Shown here piece by piece: positions 12,951 through 24,299 of a DNA stretch of 64,000 nt. A program made the position numbers and the translations under genes. The DNA comes from Mauremys mutica. Taxonomy: Eukaryota; Chordata; Testudines; Geoemydidae. Position 1 is the stretch's first letter. Every line of letters starts with the position of its first letter. Location: assembly GCF_020497125.1 (NCBI RefSeq), contig NC_059077.1, positions 35,477,340-35,541,339 of the forward strand, given 5' to 3'. The notes under the pieces were generated by a model that saw only the letters and a list, made by a program, of their open reading frames with translations, did not search any database and was not told where the DNA came from.

Positions 12951-15890
12951 TCATACCATCCCCCCCATAAATTTATCAAGCTTAGTCTTGAAGCCAGATA
13001 TGTCTTTTGCCCCCACTGCTCCCTTTGGAAGGCTGTACCAGAACTTTACTCCTCTGATGATTAGAAACCTTCGTCTAATTTCAAGTCTAAACTTCCTGAT
13101 GGCCAGTTTATATCCATTTCTTCTTATGTCCACATTGGTACTGAGTTTAAAAAATTCCTCTCCCTCCCTGGTATTTATCCCTCTGATATATTCATAAGAG
13201 CAATCATAACTCCCCTCAACTTCTTTTGGTTAAGCTAAACAAGCCGAGCTCTTTGAGTCTCCTTTCATAAGACAGGTTTTCCATTCTTTGGATCATCCTA
13301 GTAGCCCTTCTCTGTACCTGTTCCAGTTTGAATTCATGCTTCTTAAACACGGGAGATCAGAACTGCATACAGTATTCCAGATGAGGTCTCACCAGTGCCT
13401 TGTATAACGGTACTAACACCTCCTTATCTCTACTAGAAATATCTCGCCTAATGCATCCGAAGACCACATTAGCTTTTTTCACGGCCATATCACATTGGCG
13501 GATCATAGTCATCCTGTGATCAACCAATACTCTGAGGTCCTTCTCCTCCTCTGTTACTTCTAACTGATGAGTCCCTAGCTTATAATAAAAATTATTGTTA
13601 TTAATCTCTAAATGCATGACCTTGCACTTTACCTATTAAATTTCATCCTATTACTATTACTCCAGTTTACAAGGTCATCCAGATCTTCCTGTATGATATC
13701 CCGGTCCTTCTCTGTATTGACAATATCTCCCAGCTTTGTGTCATCTGCAAACTTTATTTGCACATTCCCACTTTTTGTGCTAAGGTCAGTAATAAAAAGA
13801 TTAAATAAGATTGGTCCCAAAATCAATCCCTGAGGAACTCCACTAGTAACCTCCCTCTAGCCTGATAGTTCACCTTTCAGTATGATGCATTGTAGTCTTC
13901 CCTTTAACCAGTTCCTTATTCACCTTTCAATTTTCATATTGATCCCCATCTTTTCCAATTTAACAAATAATTCCCATTGTGAAACCGTATAAAATGCCTT
14001 ACTGAAATTGAGGTAAATTAGATCAACTGTGTTTCCTCTATCTAAAAAATCTGTTACCTTCTCAAAGAAGGAGATCAGGTTGGTTTGGCATGATCTACCT
14101 TTTGTAAAATCATGTTGTATTTTGTCCCAATTACCATTGGCCTCAATGTCCTTAACTACTTTCTCCTTCAAAATTTTTCCAAGACCTTGCATATTACAGA
14201 TGTCAAACTAACAGGCCTGTAGTTATCCAGATCAAATTTTTTCCTTTCTTAAAAATAGGAACTAAGTTAGCAATTCTCCAGTCATACGGTACAACCCCTG
14301 AGTTTACAGATTCATTAAAAATTCTTGCTAATGGGCTTGCAATTTCATGTGCCAGTTCCTTTAATATTCTTGGATGAAGATTATCTGGGCCCCCCGATTT
14401 AGTCCCATTAAACTATTCGAGTTTGGCTTCTACCTCGGATGTGGTAATATCTACCTCCATATCCTCATTCCCATTTATCATCCTGCCACTACCCCTAAGC
14501 TCCTCACTAGCCTCATTAAAGACTGAGGCAAAGTATTTGTTTAGATATTGGGCCATGCCTAGATTATCCTTAACCTCCACTCCATCCTCAGTGTTTAGCG
14601 ATCCCACTTCTTCTTTCTTTGTTTTTTTCTTATTTATATGGCTATAGAACCCTTTACTATTGGTTTTAATTCCCTTTGCCAGGTCCAGCTCTACACGGCT
14701 TTTGGCCTATCTCACTTTATCCCTACATGTTCTGACCTCAATAAGGTAGCTTTCCTTGCTGATCCCTCCCATCTTCCACTCCTTGTAGGCTTTCTGCTTT
14801 TTCTTAATCACCTCTCTGAGATGCTTGCTCATCCAGCTTGGTTTACAACTCCTGCCTCAGAATTTTTTCCCCTTTCTTGGGATGCAGGCTTCTGATAGTT
14901 TCTGCAACTTTGACTTGAAGTAATTCCAGGCCTCCTCCGCTTTTAGCTCCACAGGTTCTTCAGTCCAATCCAGTTCCCTAACTAATTTCATTAATTCTTT
15001 AAAGTTAGCCCTTTTGAAATAAAAAACCCTAGTCACAGATCTATTTTTGTTTATCTTTCCATTTAGTTTGAACTGAATTAGCTCATGATCGCTCAAACCA
15101 AGGTTGTCCCCTACAACTGTTTCTTCTATGAGGTCCTCACTATTCACCAAAACCAAATCTAAAATGGCATCCCCTCTTGTTGGTTCAGCAACTACTTGGT
15201 GAAGGAATCCATCAGCTATCGCATCCAGGAAAATCTGAGCCCTATTATTATTACTAGCACTTGTCCTCCAGTCTATATCTGGGGGAGTTAAAGTCTCCCA
15301 TGATCACACAATTCCCATTAGTATTTACTTCATTAAAAAAATTAAAAAGGTCTCTATCGATATCCAAATCAGATTCTAGGGGAGGCTCTAGTAGCTTTCT
15401 TCCCCAATGTGATTTTTGCATAGACACACTCTCTCTTATCCATTCCATCACTTCTTATTTCTTTACAATCTGCCTCATCATTGATATACAATGCTACTCC
15501 ACCACCTTTACCTTTATTTCTGTCTTTCCTAAACAGCACATACCCTTCAATACCTATACTCAAGTCATGACTACTATTCCACCATGTTTCTGTTATCCCT
15601 ATAATATCTGGTTTCGCATTCTGCACCAGTAGCTCTGGTTCCTGCATTTTGTTACCTAGGCTCTTCGCATTAAAGTACAAACATCTTAATTTTTGCCGTT
15701 TGGCTTCACTGACATTCTTTACCCGATTAGGCACAGACATTCTACCACCAGTATCACCTATTAGTCTGGTATCTACACTACCCTTCCTTCTTATGTCCAT
15801 TCTCCTACCCATGGCTGTATCCTTTCTTACTTTGTTTTCTTCCCCCTCAACGTTAAAATCTGGCGTGGAGATTACCTGGACATCTCCCAA
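12951..15890 (-). pseudogene. CR1 ORF2: endonuclease-reverse transcriptase, broken
   Basis: Minus-strand blocks follow each other in order. Endonuclease: LRCLYFNAKSLGNK, IIGITETWW and KGGGVALYI (15369-15890), VIMGDFNSP (15254-15451) and LGLSDHELIQF (14857-15156). RT: NTVDLIYLNFSKAFYTV (13920-14192), GPILFNLFITDL and KFADDTKLG with the catalytic Asp pair (13629-13826), VRPHLEYCMQF (13357-13617) and the C-terminal FKTKLDKFMGG (12951-13133). These blocks lie in different frames or are separated by stops, so at least half a dozen disabling changes have accumulated. The 3' end up to 12501 includes the conserved CR1 tail with the stretch cagaagggaccaat. Confidence 0.9.
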
Positions 15891-16030
15891 CCATCTTCCC
15901 CAAATTCCTAGTTTAAAGTTCTCTTAATCAGTTGCGCCAGCCTCCATCTTAGAAGTCTATTTCCCTCCCTAATCAGGTGAAGTCCATCCCGAGAGAACAA
16001 TCCTCTGTCCATGAATGCCTCCCAGTGACA

Positions 16031-19000
16031 GCAAGCGTTGTGGAACGCTCAAGAGCATGACAAGACACGTAGGCGTCCTGGTCATCCACTGCGCCCTGCC
16101 CTATCTCCAGCCGTCTCGACTCTTGTCCTGCCACTGGATACAGATAGGAACTGGGAAGAGAGAGTGAGGTTTACGTTGCGCAACTCTCTCTCACTTTAAT
16201 CCAATTCACACGCAAGTCTCAACATCATATCATATCACATCATATCAAGTCCTGTGGCGATGGGCGAGCGATGAAGCAGCGGGTGTGGATACACTGGGAG
16301 TTGTAGCTGCGGACCTGCACACAGGCGGCTCAGGTATAATGGTCGTTCCTCACTGACCAAAGCAGCAGTGGAGCTCGGTGTCTTCTTGAGCGACTGAGCA
16401 GCCCTATTAAGGATTGCACTGCTCACCTCCGTAGCATGAGGAGGGGGCTAGAAAAGGTGCCCTAAACATTGCCTGCTTCACCTTACCCTGGCCAGCATAC
16501 CGCTGCTGGCGGGGATGCCATAAAAGCGGTCGAACAAAAACAAAACTTAGAGTGACACCAATCACCATTGGCACATGGAATGTGCGCACGCTACTGGACA
16601 ACATCACGGCAGACAGACCGGAGAGAAGAACAGCACTTGTCGCCAGAGAGCTCACACGCTACAACATTGACATTGCAGCCCATAGCGAAACTCGCCTTGC
16701 TAATGAAGGACAGCTGTCCGAGTCAGGCGGAGGCTATACATTCTTCTGGAGTGGCCGCAGCAGTGATGAGCGTCGCGAATCTGGAGTTGACTTCGCCATC
16801 AAGAATCATCTTGTTCGGAAACTTGCCAGTTCCCCCAAGGGTGCGAATGACTGACTCATGACAATACAGCTTCCGCTTCAAAAAGGAAAACAAGCTACTC
16901 TGATCAGCGCATACGCTCCCACAATGACCAACCCAGAGGATGTGAAGGATAAATTCTACGAAGAACTAGATGCTCTGCTATCATCAGTGCACCGCACAGA
17001 CAAGCTGATCCTGCTTGGCGATTTTAACGCAAGAGTCGGATGCGATGCCGCAGCCTGGGAAGGAGTCATCGGTAAAAATGGAGTGGGAAAGTGTAACAGC
17101 AATGGCCTGTTACTGCTGAAAACTTGTGCAGCACATGACCTTCTGATCACCAATACGGTCTTCCGCCTCCCTACCCGTAACAGGACTTCGTGGATGCATC
17201 CCCGTTCCAAGCACTGGCATCTGATCGACTATGTCATCATCAGGAGAAGGGACAGACAAGATGTCAGGGTTACAAAAGCTATGTGCGGCACTGACTGTTG
17301 GACGGATCACAGGCTCATAGTATCCAAAATGAAGTTCCGTATCATGCCGAAGAGACGACCACAAGGCTGTAAGGCTCTCAAAAGGATCAACGGTCGAAGC
17401 TGAAGAATAGCCGCATCACTGAAAATCTAGCGGAAGACCTAGAGAATGAGCTTGCTGATCTTCATATTGAAGATGACGCTGAGAAAGACTGGGAGCGATT
17501 CCACAACACTGTCCATACAGCTGCATCTAAGGTATTGGGGCCCTCCACACGCAGACGGCAAGACTGGTTTGACGAAAATGATGCAGAAATCCAGGCCCTA
17601 CTTGCTGAGAAGCACCGCCTGCATCGTGCATATCAGAACGACCCATCCTCAGCAGCAAAGAAGACCGCCTTTATCAACGCTCACAGAACAGTACAGAACC
17701 GACTGCGCAAAATGCGGGACTTGTGGCTGAGCGCCAAAGCAGATGAAATACAGGCATATGCGGACAGGAACGACTATAAGCAGTTCTATGAAGCCCTCAA
17801 CACACTCTATGGTCCACAGTCTTCTGGGAGCTTTCCCCTCCTGAACTTTGATGGCACTGTGCTCCTTACAGAGAAGACGCAGATTCTCCAGAGATGGGCT
17901 GAACATTTTGAAGCAGTTCTCAACTGCCCCTCAGTCATCAATGATGAGGCCATTGACAAGATGCCCCAGGTTGCAGTCAATGACTCCATGGATGCTTCAC
18001 CAGAAGAGGACGAAGTGAAGAAAGCCATCAACCAGCTGTCAAGTGGCAAAGCCCCAGGGTCAGATGCCATACCAGCAGAGGTGTACAAACTCGGTGGACC
18101 CGTGCTGCTACAGAAACTCACTGAGCTGCTTCAGTCCTTCTGGAAGCAGGGATCCATTCCACAAGAATTTAGAGACGCGTCCATCGTGCACCTCTATAAG
18201 AGGAAGGGCAATCGCCAGGTATGCGACAATCACTGTGGAATCTCGCTGCTCTCTACAGCAGGGAAAATTCTTGCATGGGTTCTGTTGAACCAATTGATCA
18301 GTCACCTGGAGCAGGGCTTACTGCCAGAATCACAGTGCGGCTTCCGCAAGGGACGTGGGACTATTGACATGATCTTCGCTGTGCGTCAGCTACAGGAGAA
18401 ATGTCAAGAACAGAATCGTGAACTCTACACAACTTTTGTGGACCTCACGAAAGTGTTCGACTCTGTCAGTCGCCAGGGCCTGTGGAGGATCATGTCAAAA
18501 TTCGGCTGTCCAGACAGATTCATATGAATGGTACGTCAATTTCATCACAGTATGATGGCTCGTGTCCTGGATGACGGTGAAACATCTGAGGCCTTCCCAG
18601 TCACCAACGGCGTCAAGCAAGGGTGTGTTTTAGCACCCACTTTGTTCAGCATGATATTCTCTGCCACTCTGACTGATGCCTTTCAACACTGCACTGAAGG
18701 AGTAGGCCTGAAGTACAGAACTGACGGGAAACTATTCAATCTGAGGTGACTGCGTGCCATCACCAAGGTGAAGGAAACTGTACTTCGAGACTTTCTCTTT
18801 GCCGATGATTGTGCTCTGAATGCTAGCACAGAGCCAGAAATGCAAGCCAGTATGGACAAGTTTTCATCTGCATGCAACAACTTCGGTCTCACCATTAACA
18901 TCAAGAAGACTGAGGTCATGCACCAGCCAGCTCCCCACGCTCCGTACTCAGAACCGTCCATCACTGTAAATGGACAGAGACTCCAGGCAGTGGACCACTT

Positions 19001-19791
19001 CACGTACCTGGGCAGTACCCTTTCCCGAGCAGTGTCAGTCGATGATGAAGTAAACTGCAGAATTGCTAAAGCCAGCTCTGCATTTGGCCGATTGCGCTCC
19101 AACGTCTGGGAACGTCGAGGGATCAGCCTACCAATGAAGCTGAAGGTCTACCGAGCAGTGGTGCTTCCAACTCTGCTGTATGCCTGTGAGACATGGACTG
19201 TCTATCAGAGTCATGCACGAAGGCTCAATCACTTCCACATTTCCTGTCTGCGAAAGCTTCTAAAAATCAGATGGCAGGACAAAGTGCCCAATACTGAAGT
19301 CCTTATCAGAGCCAGTCTGCCGTCAGTTCACACACTGCTGATGAGAGCCCAGACCAGATGGGCCGGACATGTCGTGAGAATGTCAGACGAGCGCATTCCT
19401 AAACAGCTCTTCTATGGAGAACTCACCCAGGGAAAGTGCTCCCATGGAGGACAAAAGAAGCAGTTCAAGGACACGCTGAATACCTCTCTGAAGTCCCTCG
19501 AGATCAACACCGCCACATGGGAAACCCTCGCACTGAACCGTCCAGCATGGCACAGCCTCATTCACACAGGCAGTAATACCTCTGAGGCGAGGTGTACTGC
19601 TGAGGCTGAAAGAAAGCATGAGCTGCGCAAGTCCAGAGCTGCCCACACATCATCGACAGTGCCATCACATGTCTGTCCGACGTGTGACAGGATGTTCCAC
19701 GCCCGAATCGGACTGATCAGTCATCTTCAGACGCAGAGTCCGGTCATCGAACGAATGAGTTGTTGAGGTCTTCATCGACAACGATGGACGA
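16031..19791 (+). mobile_element. Non-LTR retrotransposon (APE/RT with C-terminal zinc knuckle) inserted in CR1
   Basis: This is a 3,761-bp plus-strand LINE lying inside CR1 ORF1. CR1 sequence stops at 16030 and resumes at 19792, and the CR1 protein frame reads through if the insert is removed. Only the three bases 'aca' appear duplicated at the borders. It has about 520 bp of 5' leader, which includes a short catatca-rich repeat at 16222-16248, and a very short 3' end with no long poly(A). The near-complete length suggests insertion of a full element. The family resembles elements often mis-annotated as 'craniofacial development protein 2-like'. I cannot fix the clade. Confidence 0.88.
16552..19766 (+). 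pseudogene. LINE ORF: AP endonuclease, reverse transcriptase and C-terminal CCH motif
   Basis: One protein of about 1,070 codons can be followed with one frameshift (near 17380-17397) and three in-frame TGA stops (16852-16854, 18525-18527, 18747-18749). Endonuclease motifs: IGTWNVRTLLDN, SETRLA, ISAYAPTM, LLGDFNARVG and TDHRLIVSKM. RT motifs: SSGKAPGSDAIPAEVYK, QCGFRKGRGTID, TTFVDLTKVFDSV (KAFD is usual), GVKQGCVLAPTLFSM and FLFADDCALN, which holds the catalytic Asp pair near 18800. Thumb and tail motifs: FTYLGSTLS, LLYACETWT and TRWAGHVVRM. The C-terminus has CPTCDRMFHARIGLISHL, a C2H2-like motif whose last His is Gln here. The stops are plausible CGA-to-TGA changes. The enzyme would nick DNA and copy its RNA into the site, but this copy is inactive. 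Confidence 0.88.
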
Positions 19792-20950
19792 ACATCACTG
19801 CCTGAGCCATCTGTTGATCATCATGATATTGTCACACCTTTGTTGCCCTTCTCTAGGAAAAGGCAGAATCCCACTGAAGATTACCTGAGACTCGATTTCC
19901 TTAAGCATCTTCCCCAGCCTGGCATAGTCTCCCTTGATATGTTCCAGTGAGAATCTAGCTGTATCATTTGTTCCCACATGAAGGACAATCAGGGGATTGT
20001 TTCCCGCTCCCGTTAGGATCCTCTTTAGCCTCAAGTCTACATCCCGTATCTTAGCACCGGGCAGACAGCACACCCTTCTGTTCTCTGGATCAGCTCTGGT
20101 TACAGGCCTGTCTATTCTTCTCAGTAAGGAGTTCCCAATCACATAGATCTGCCTTTTCCTGGTGATGGTGTGATTCCCTGTTCCCTCTGGCTGCAAGTCC
20201 TCTCGATTCATATTCTCCCTTGCAATCCTCCGCAACGCATCCCGTATTCTCCTGGGGCTCATATTTTGTGTTATCTCCATTGACTCTTCCCCTCTTCCTA
20301 TAGAACTAGCTGCTCTTCTCTTCTTCCTTGCCCTTCCACCGTCAGTGACCACCTGCTGTGTCCCTTTTTCATTTTCCAACTCTGCAAACCTGTTCCTGAG
20401 CGTTATTGCTCCTTCACTAGCCCGTCTTTTCCTCTGCCTGGTTCTCTTAGTCACATGCTTCCACTGTCCACTTTTCTCACCCAGCAGTCTCCCTTCAGAG
20501 TTCTTTGGTCCTGCTTCCATTTGCAAGTATGAGCTTTTCCCTTCAACCTCCTTGTGTCTTTGCTCCATCATCTGCTCGAACCCCCTTCTAAATGCTACCA
20601 GAGTTTCCACCTGCATCTCCAATCCTCTTATCTTTTCTTCCATCAGCTCTATCATGCGACACTTCATGCAGACAAAACTCTTTTCAGGTACCCCCTCCAG
20701 GATCATGTACATACTGCAGTTTCCACATCCAGTCATTTTCATTGTGTCTTCCACTGCTTGGGTCACTACCATTGCTGCCTCTGTATCTGCCATAGCCTTC
20801 CCACCTAAGTCCTATTAGTCCAGGAAACACAAACCAAACCAAAACACCACCACCCACAGCAAAACAAACCCCCAGCAAGCACTACAACACTGCCAGAACA
20901 TCCCTTCACTACCCTGTCTGTTCCTCTGCCTTGTTCTCCTAGTCTTCCCC

Positions 20951-21874
20951 CCAAACTCCCCTTGCAAACTCCCACTCAAACTCCTCTGTTTACAGCTCTG
21001 TTTGCTGGCTCCTGTGCTGCATGCACAAACACCATGATAAGAAAATCTGGATGCTCAATCTGAAGGAGGACATTGTTCTTACGTTATTCTACTATGCCTC
21101 ACCCTTCCGCTCCTCTTTCATCTCCAAACACATACAGCTCCATGGGCTTAGTTCTACCTTTAGATACACAGAGGCACCTCTCAGTCACTTCAGTGAGAGA
21201 TGCACACATCCACTTGAGAGGAAAATGTGGTCCTAAGAGTTCAGAAATTCACCTCTGAAATACTTAACTATTGATATATCATAAGACACCTATACTGTTA
21301 AAATGTATCCATGATTTATATTTGTTATAATTATATTTGAATTGATATTTTGTAAAACATCATAAAACCTGGTTACAAGAATCAAAACTAAATAATTAAT
21401 ATCTGTGATTGTGTAAGTGAACATATTCTGTGGAGAATTATTATATATAAAAATACCTGCACATAAAGAGCTGAAAGTGGCTAGTAAACTGTGGATGACA
21501 GAGTACACTGACATTTTAACAGCAGGAGATCATAGTTTTGTCCTGTTGATGGAACAATAGCACTATGGCTTGATACAATAGTTGAGGAGAAATTAAACTA
21601 GGTTATTTTGTAGTTTATGTAACTGCTTTTTACTACACAATCAGGAGTAAACCAATAAAAAAGAGCTATAGGTAACATCTGTGGCAGAATCAGTTTGTTG
21701 ACAATGTTTTTTTCTTTTCCTTCCCCGAATCAAGCAAGAAATCTGATTTCAAGATAAGAGACAGGAAACAATGGGTGTGACCCTGGGGCCCTTCAAATGT
21801 AAACTGTAACATCACCTGAAAATTAGATTACTTATCTTATTACTTCATATGTATATATGGTGAGTTGTGCCTAC
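20951..21874. other. Intronic sequence, no gene seen
   Basis: Unique-looking AT-rich sequence between the CR1 5' end and the PDE4D micro-exon donor. Nothing further recognised. Confidence 0.6.
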
Positions 21875-21911
21875 CTGAGCAAATGGTGTCACAATCAAGT
21901 CATCTCCATGT
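21875..21911 (-). CDS. PDE4D: PDE4D exon, small UCR1 exon (HGDDLIVTPFAQ)
   Basis: A 37-bp micro-exon. Its first base completes the Ile codon started at 43367, and the remaining 36 bases encode HGDDLIVTPFAQ, ending in phase 0. The acceptor (gtttattttccag) and the donor (gtaggcac) are canonical. The peptide is an invariant part of UCR1 in long and super-long PDE4 isoforms. Short isoforms start downstream and lack it. It is easily missed by reading-frame searches because of its size. Its upstream intron is about 21.5 kb and its downstream intron about 12.9 kb, the latter filled largely by nested retrotransposons. Confidence 0.95.
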
Positions 21912-24299
21912 CTGGAAAATAAACAAAATTATAAATTAGATGTTATTGATGACTATTCTCATTGAAGCTACTTTAAAAAAAATCAGGACATAAATTAAGG
22001 CTTATAAATTACTTTAGTTAACCTCAGTCTTATTCCTCAGCATCCATTCATCCCAGCTGCTTTAAAAATGTCTCTGAAAGGAAAACATTTAGCAGTTGTC
22101 CAATCATGCGGTGTCTTTATGGGACCGCTGGAGAACCAGTTGATTTTTACGCTGCTTGTTGGACAGATGAACACAGACAGACAGACAGGATGAATCAGCA
22201 AAGATCACATTCCCAAACTTCCATTTCCACCCCCTTCTTTGAAACTAAATGAAATCTCTTTCATATAAGAGTTAACCAGGCATGCCTATGTGTCTGGTAG
22301 CACCCACAATTAGTTTTGGTGGAGGGACACAGCCCACCTAAATATTGAAAGTGATTTGCATTAAGTGTTACTAACAGATTATAATTTGTGAGCATTGGAC
22401 AAGCTAGTAACTGCAAATGACTGGGGACTACATCACAGACTAATAAAAACCTAGTTAAACTTTTAAACTGACTCACATATCTGAAGTTATATGGGAGTGT
22501 TACTTAACGTGTGCTGTTGCTGTAGCAACCGCACCCACACCATGCTAGGTGATGTAGGCACAAGGTGTCATAATGATGTGTCTTAGTGGAGGAGGGAGGG
22601 AAAGGGGGTTATCATCTCTTCAGTAACGAAAACTTCTTGTTAGAGGAAACTGGGTTATGGTCTAAAGTAAATCCCACTTCCCTGATGAATAAAATGTCAA
22701 AATTACACATAAACTACCACATATAGTCATGGCCTGTGTGCGATATTTTGCATTTAGTTACCAGAGGTACTGAGTAACCACAGGGTGAAGAAACTTGGAG
22801 GGCTGATGTATACATACAGTTTATCCATTCTTTAATTACATTTTCAAAAAAAACTGTGACTGATAATGAATATACTGTAATTAACTCATGACAGATATAT
22901 ACATAGTCCGATAAGTCATCATTTGAAATATTTTTCCCCAAATATGCTCCAATAACTATATATAAACTGCTGCGTGGTCTATGAACAATTTGTCCAACAT
23001 TACATTTATGGAATAAGGGCTCTAATCCTAGTTACCTGGCACCCATGTTCTTTTCAGAAAAAATAATAATGCTAGTTTTATCCAACTAGCTGGAGCTAGG
23101 AGTTTCTAATTATTATTTTTAAAATAAGGCAAAGAGAACAGTCATTAAAAGCCAGAAAATGATTCACAAAGAAATAATTTAATAAGAATTTGTTTTTAAT
23201 ATGCCTGATTTATTGTGCAATAGATATGTCATAGGTTATAGATTGCAGCTTTAGCACCTGAAATCATTCATCCAAAATTGTTACTGACCGTTTGTACTTT
23301 AATGTGCTTAAAATTTTAAACCTATTTTCAATAAGGGAGCTTTCCTTCCACTGGGAAAATTTAAGTATATATGAGAGAAAGAGGGAGTGTGTTTAAAAGG
23401 GGACTTTTCATATTAATAAAAAGGTCACTTCTAAGGAACTTTTATGATTAAAATAGAAATTTAACTGGCATTTGATTTGTTAGAAAGTGATTGTTATTAT
23501 TTAGATAGTGCCCACAAGATAGCAGGTGATTTATAGGTGTTGCAACATCGTGGTCCCAAAAAGCTCTGAATATAAGCAGATAGGCCCAGATCAAATAGAA
23601 ATTAGGAGCCCAAATACCTTTGAAGTTCTGAGATATTGCAACAAAGGATGGGGAATAGGATGAAAAAAAAATTAAGTGAGTGACCAGTGATGTCTAGCAT
23701 ACACTTTACTAGTTGCTTTTATTGTCATCACCTGTGTTAATATTTATGTGAATGGAAGAGTAGGTTTTAAGGGGGAAGAAGTGTGTATTTTAAGGGCGGG
23801 GAGGGTCTTGCAGAAGTAGGTGAAGGCATGGCTGACATGGTCAGGGAAGGAGCTGGCAAACCTCTTAAGGGGTCTAATTTATTTAACAAAAGGCCAAATG
23901 TGGTATGCAAACAAGACTTTACCCCAGCATCCTAGCTAGGGGCAAGTGGGGATGAGTTCACTCTAATCTGTCTGCCCTACCTAAGTCCATCCACTTCCTC
24001 TGTCTTAGGCTCTTTACCAGTAAGGCCCTCTTGACCTGGGATGAGCCCCTGGAGCCATGCATCTTGCCATCACCTGGAAGAGGGTTCCTTTTCTGGGTTC
24101 AAGGTCCCCACAGAGGTCAAACCATAGCAACTCTTCTATGAAACAGCATATAGTTCCTGTTGTTGTCTGATAATCAGACAGGTCTCCCTAAGGGCTTGGC
24201 ACTCATAGCTCTTCCTTCCTTTTCAGAACATTCTGTGTCTTGGAGCACTCTTCTTAGGTTCCCTTTCCTGCTGAGCTCCCTAACCAACAGAGGCTGCCC
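21912..24299. other. Intronic sequence, no gene seen
   Basis: Starts with the acceptor region of the micro-exon (minus strand). A short (ACAG)n run lies near 22172-22189. No repeat family recognised. Confidence 0.6.

Larger units (their letters stand above)
15908..20793 (-). pseudogene. CR1 ORF1: zinc-finger, coiled coil and SGNH esterase, interrupted
   Basis: The frame opens at 20793 and is continuous for 332 codons until a stop at 19795-19797. It resumes beyond the inserted LINE at 16030 and ends with the TAG at 15908. Domains in order are a cysteine cluster CGNCSMY...VCMKC (about residues 23-45), a coiled coil with LEMQVETL, a basic middle region, and an SGNH hydrolase-like esterase. The esterase has GNSLLRRI (block I, where GDS is usual), VLHVGTND (block III) and, on the far side of the insertion, SRDGLHLIREGN (block V with the catalytic Asp/His). 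Such ORF1 esterases are known in CR1 elements and are thought to act on lipids or RNA-protein particles. The stop next to the junction is a Trp codon changed to TGA. The product cannot be made. Confidence 0.88.
12501..20950 (-). mobile_element. Near full-length CR1 LINE, split by a second LINE
   Basis: Read on the minus strand from about 20950 to 12501, this element contains a 5' region, ORF1 (zinc-finger-like head, coiled coil, SGNH esterase), ORF2 (endonuclease plus RT) and a 3' untranslated region ending near 12501. A 3.76-kb LINE in the opposite orientation (16031-19791) interrupts ORF1. Without it the CR1 would be about 4.7 kb, close to a complete element. The 5' boundary is approximate. 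CR1 elements transpose by target-primed reverse transcription. This copy is dead because ORF2 is broken by several stops and frameshifts. Confidence 0.9.

Noticed and set aside
20345..20818. Plus-strand frames of 67-157 codons
   Set aside because: They are antisense to CR1 ORF1, which has clear domain motifs on the minus strand.
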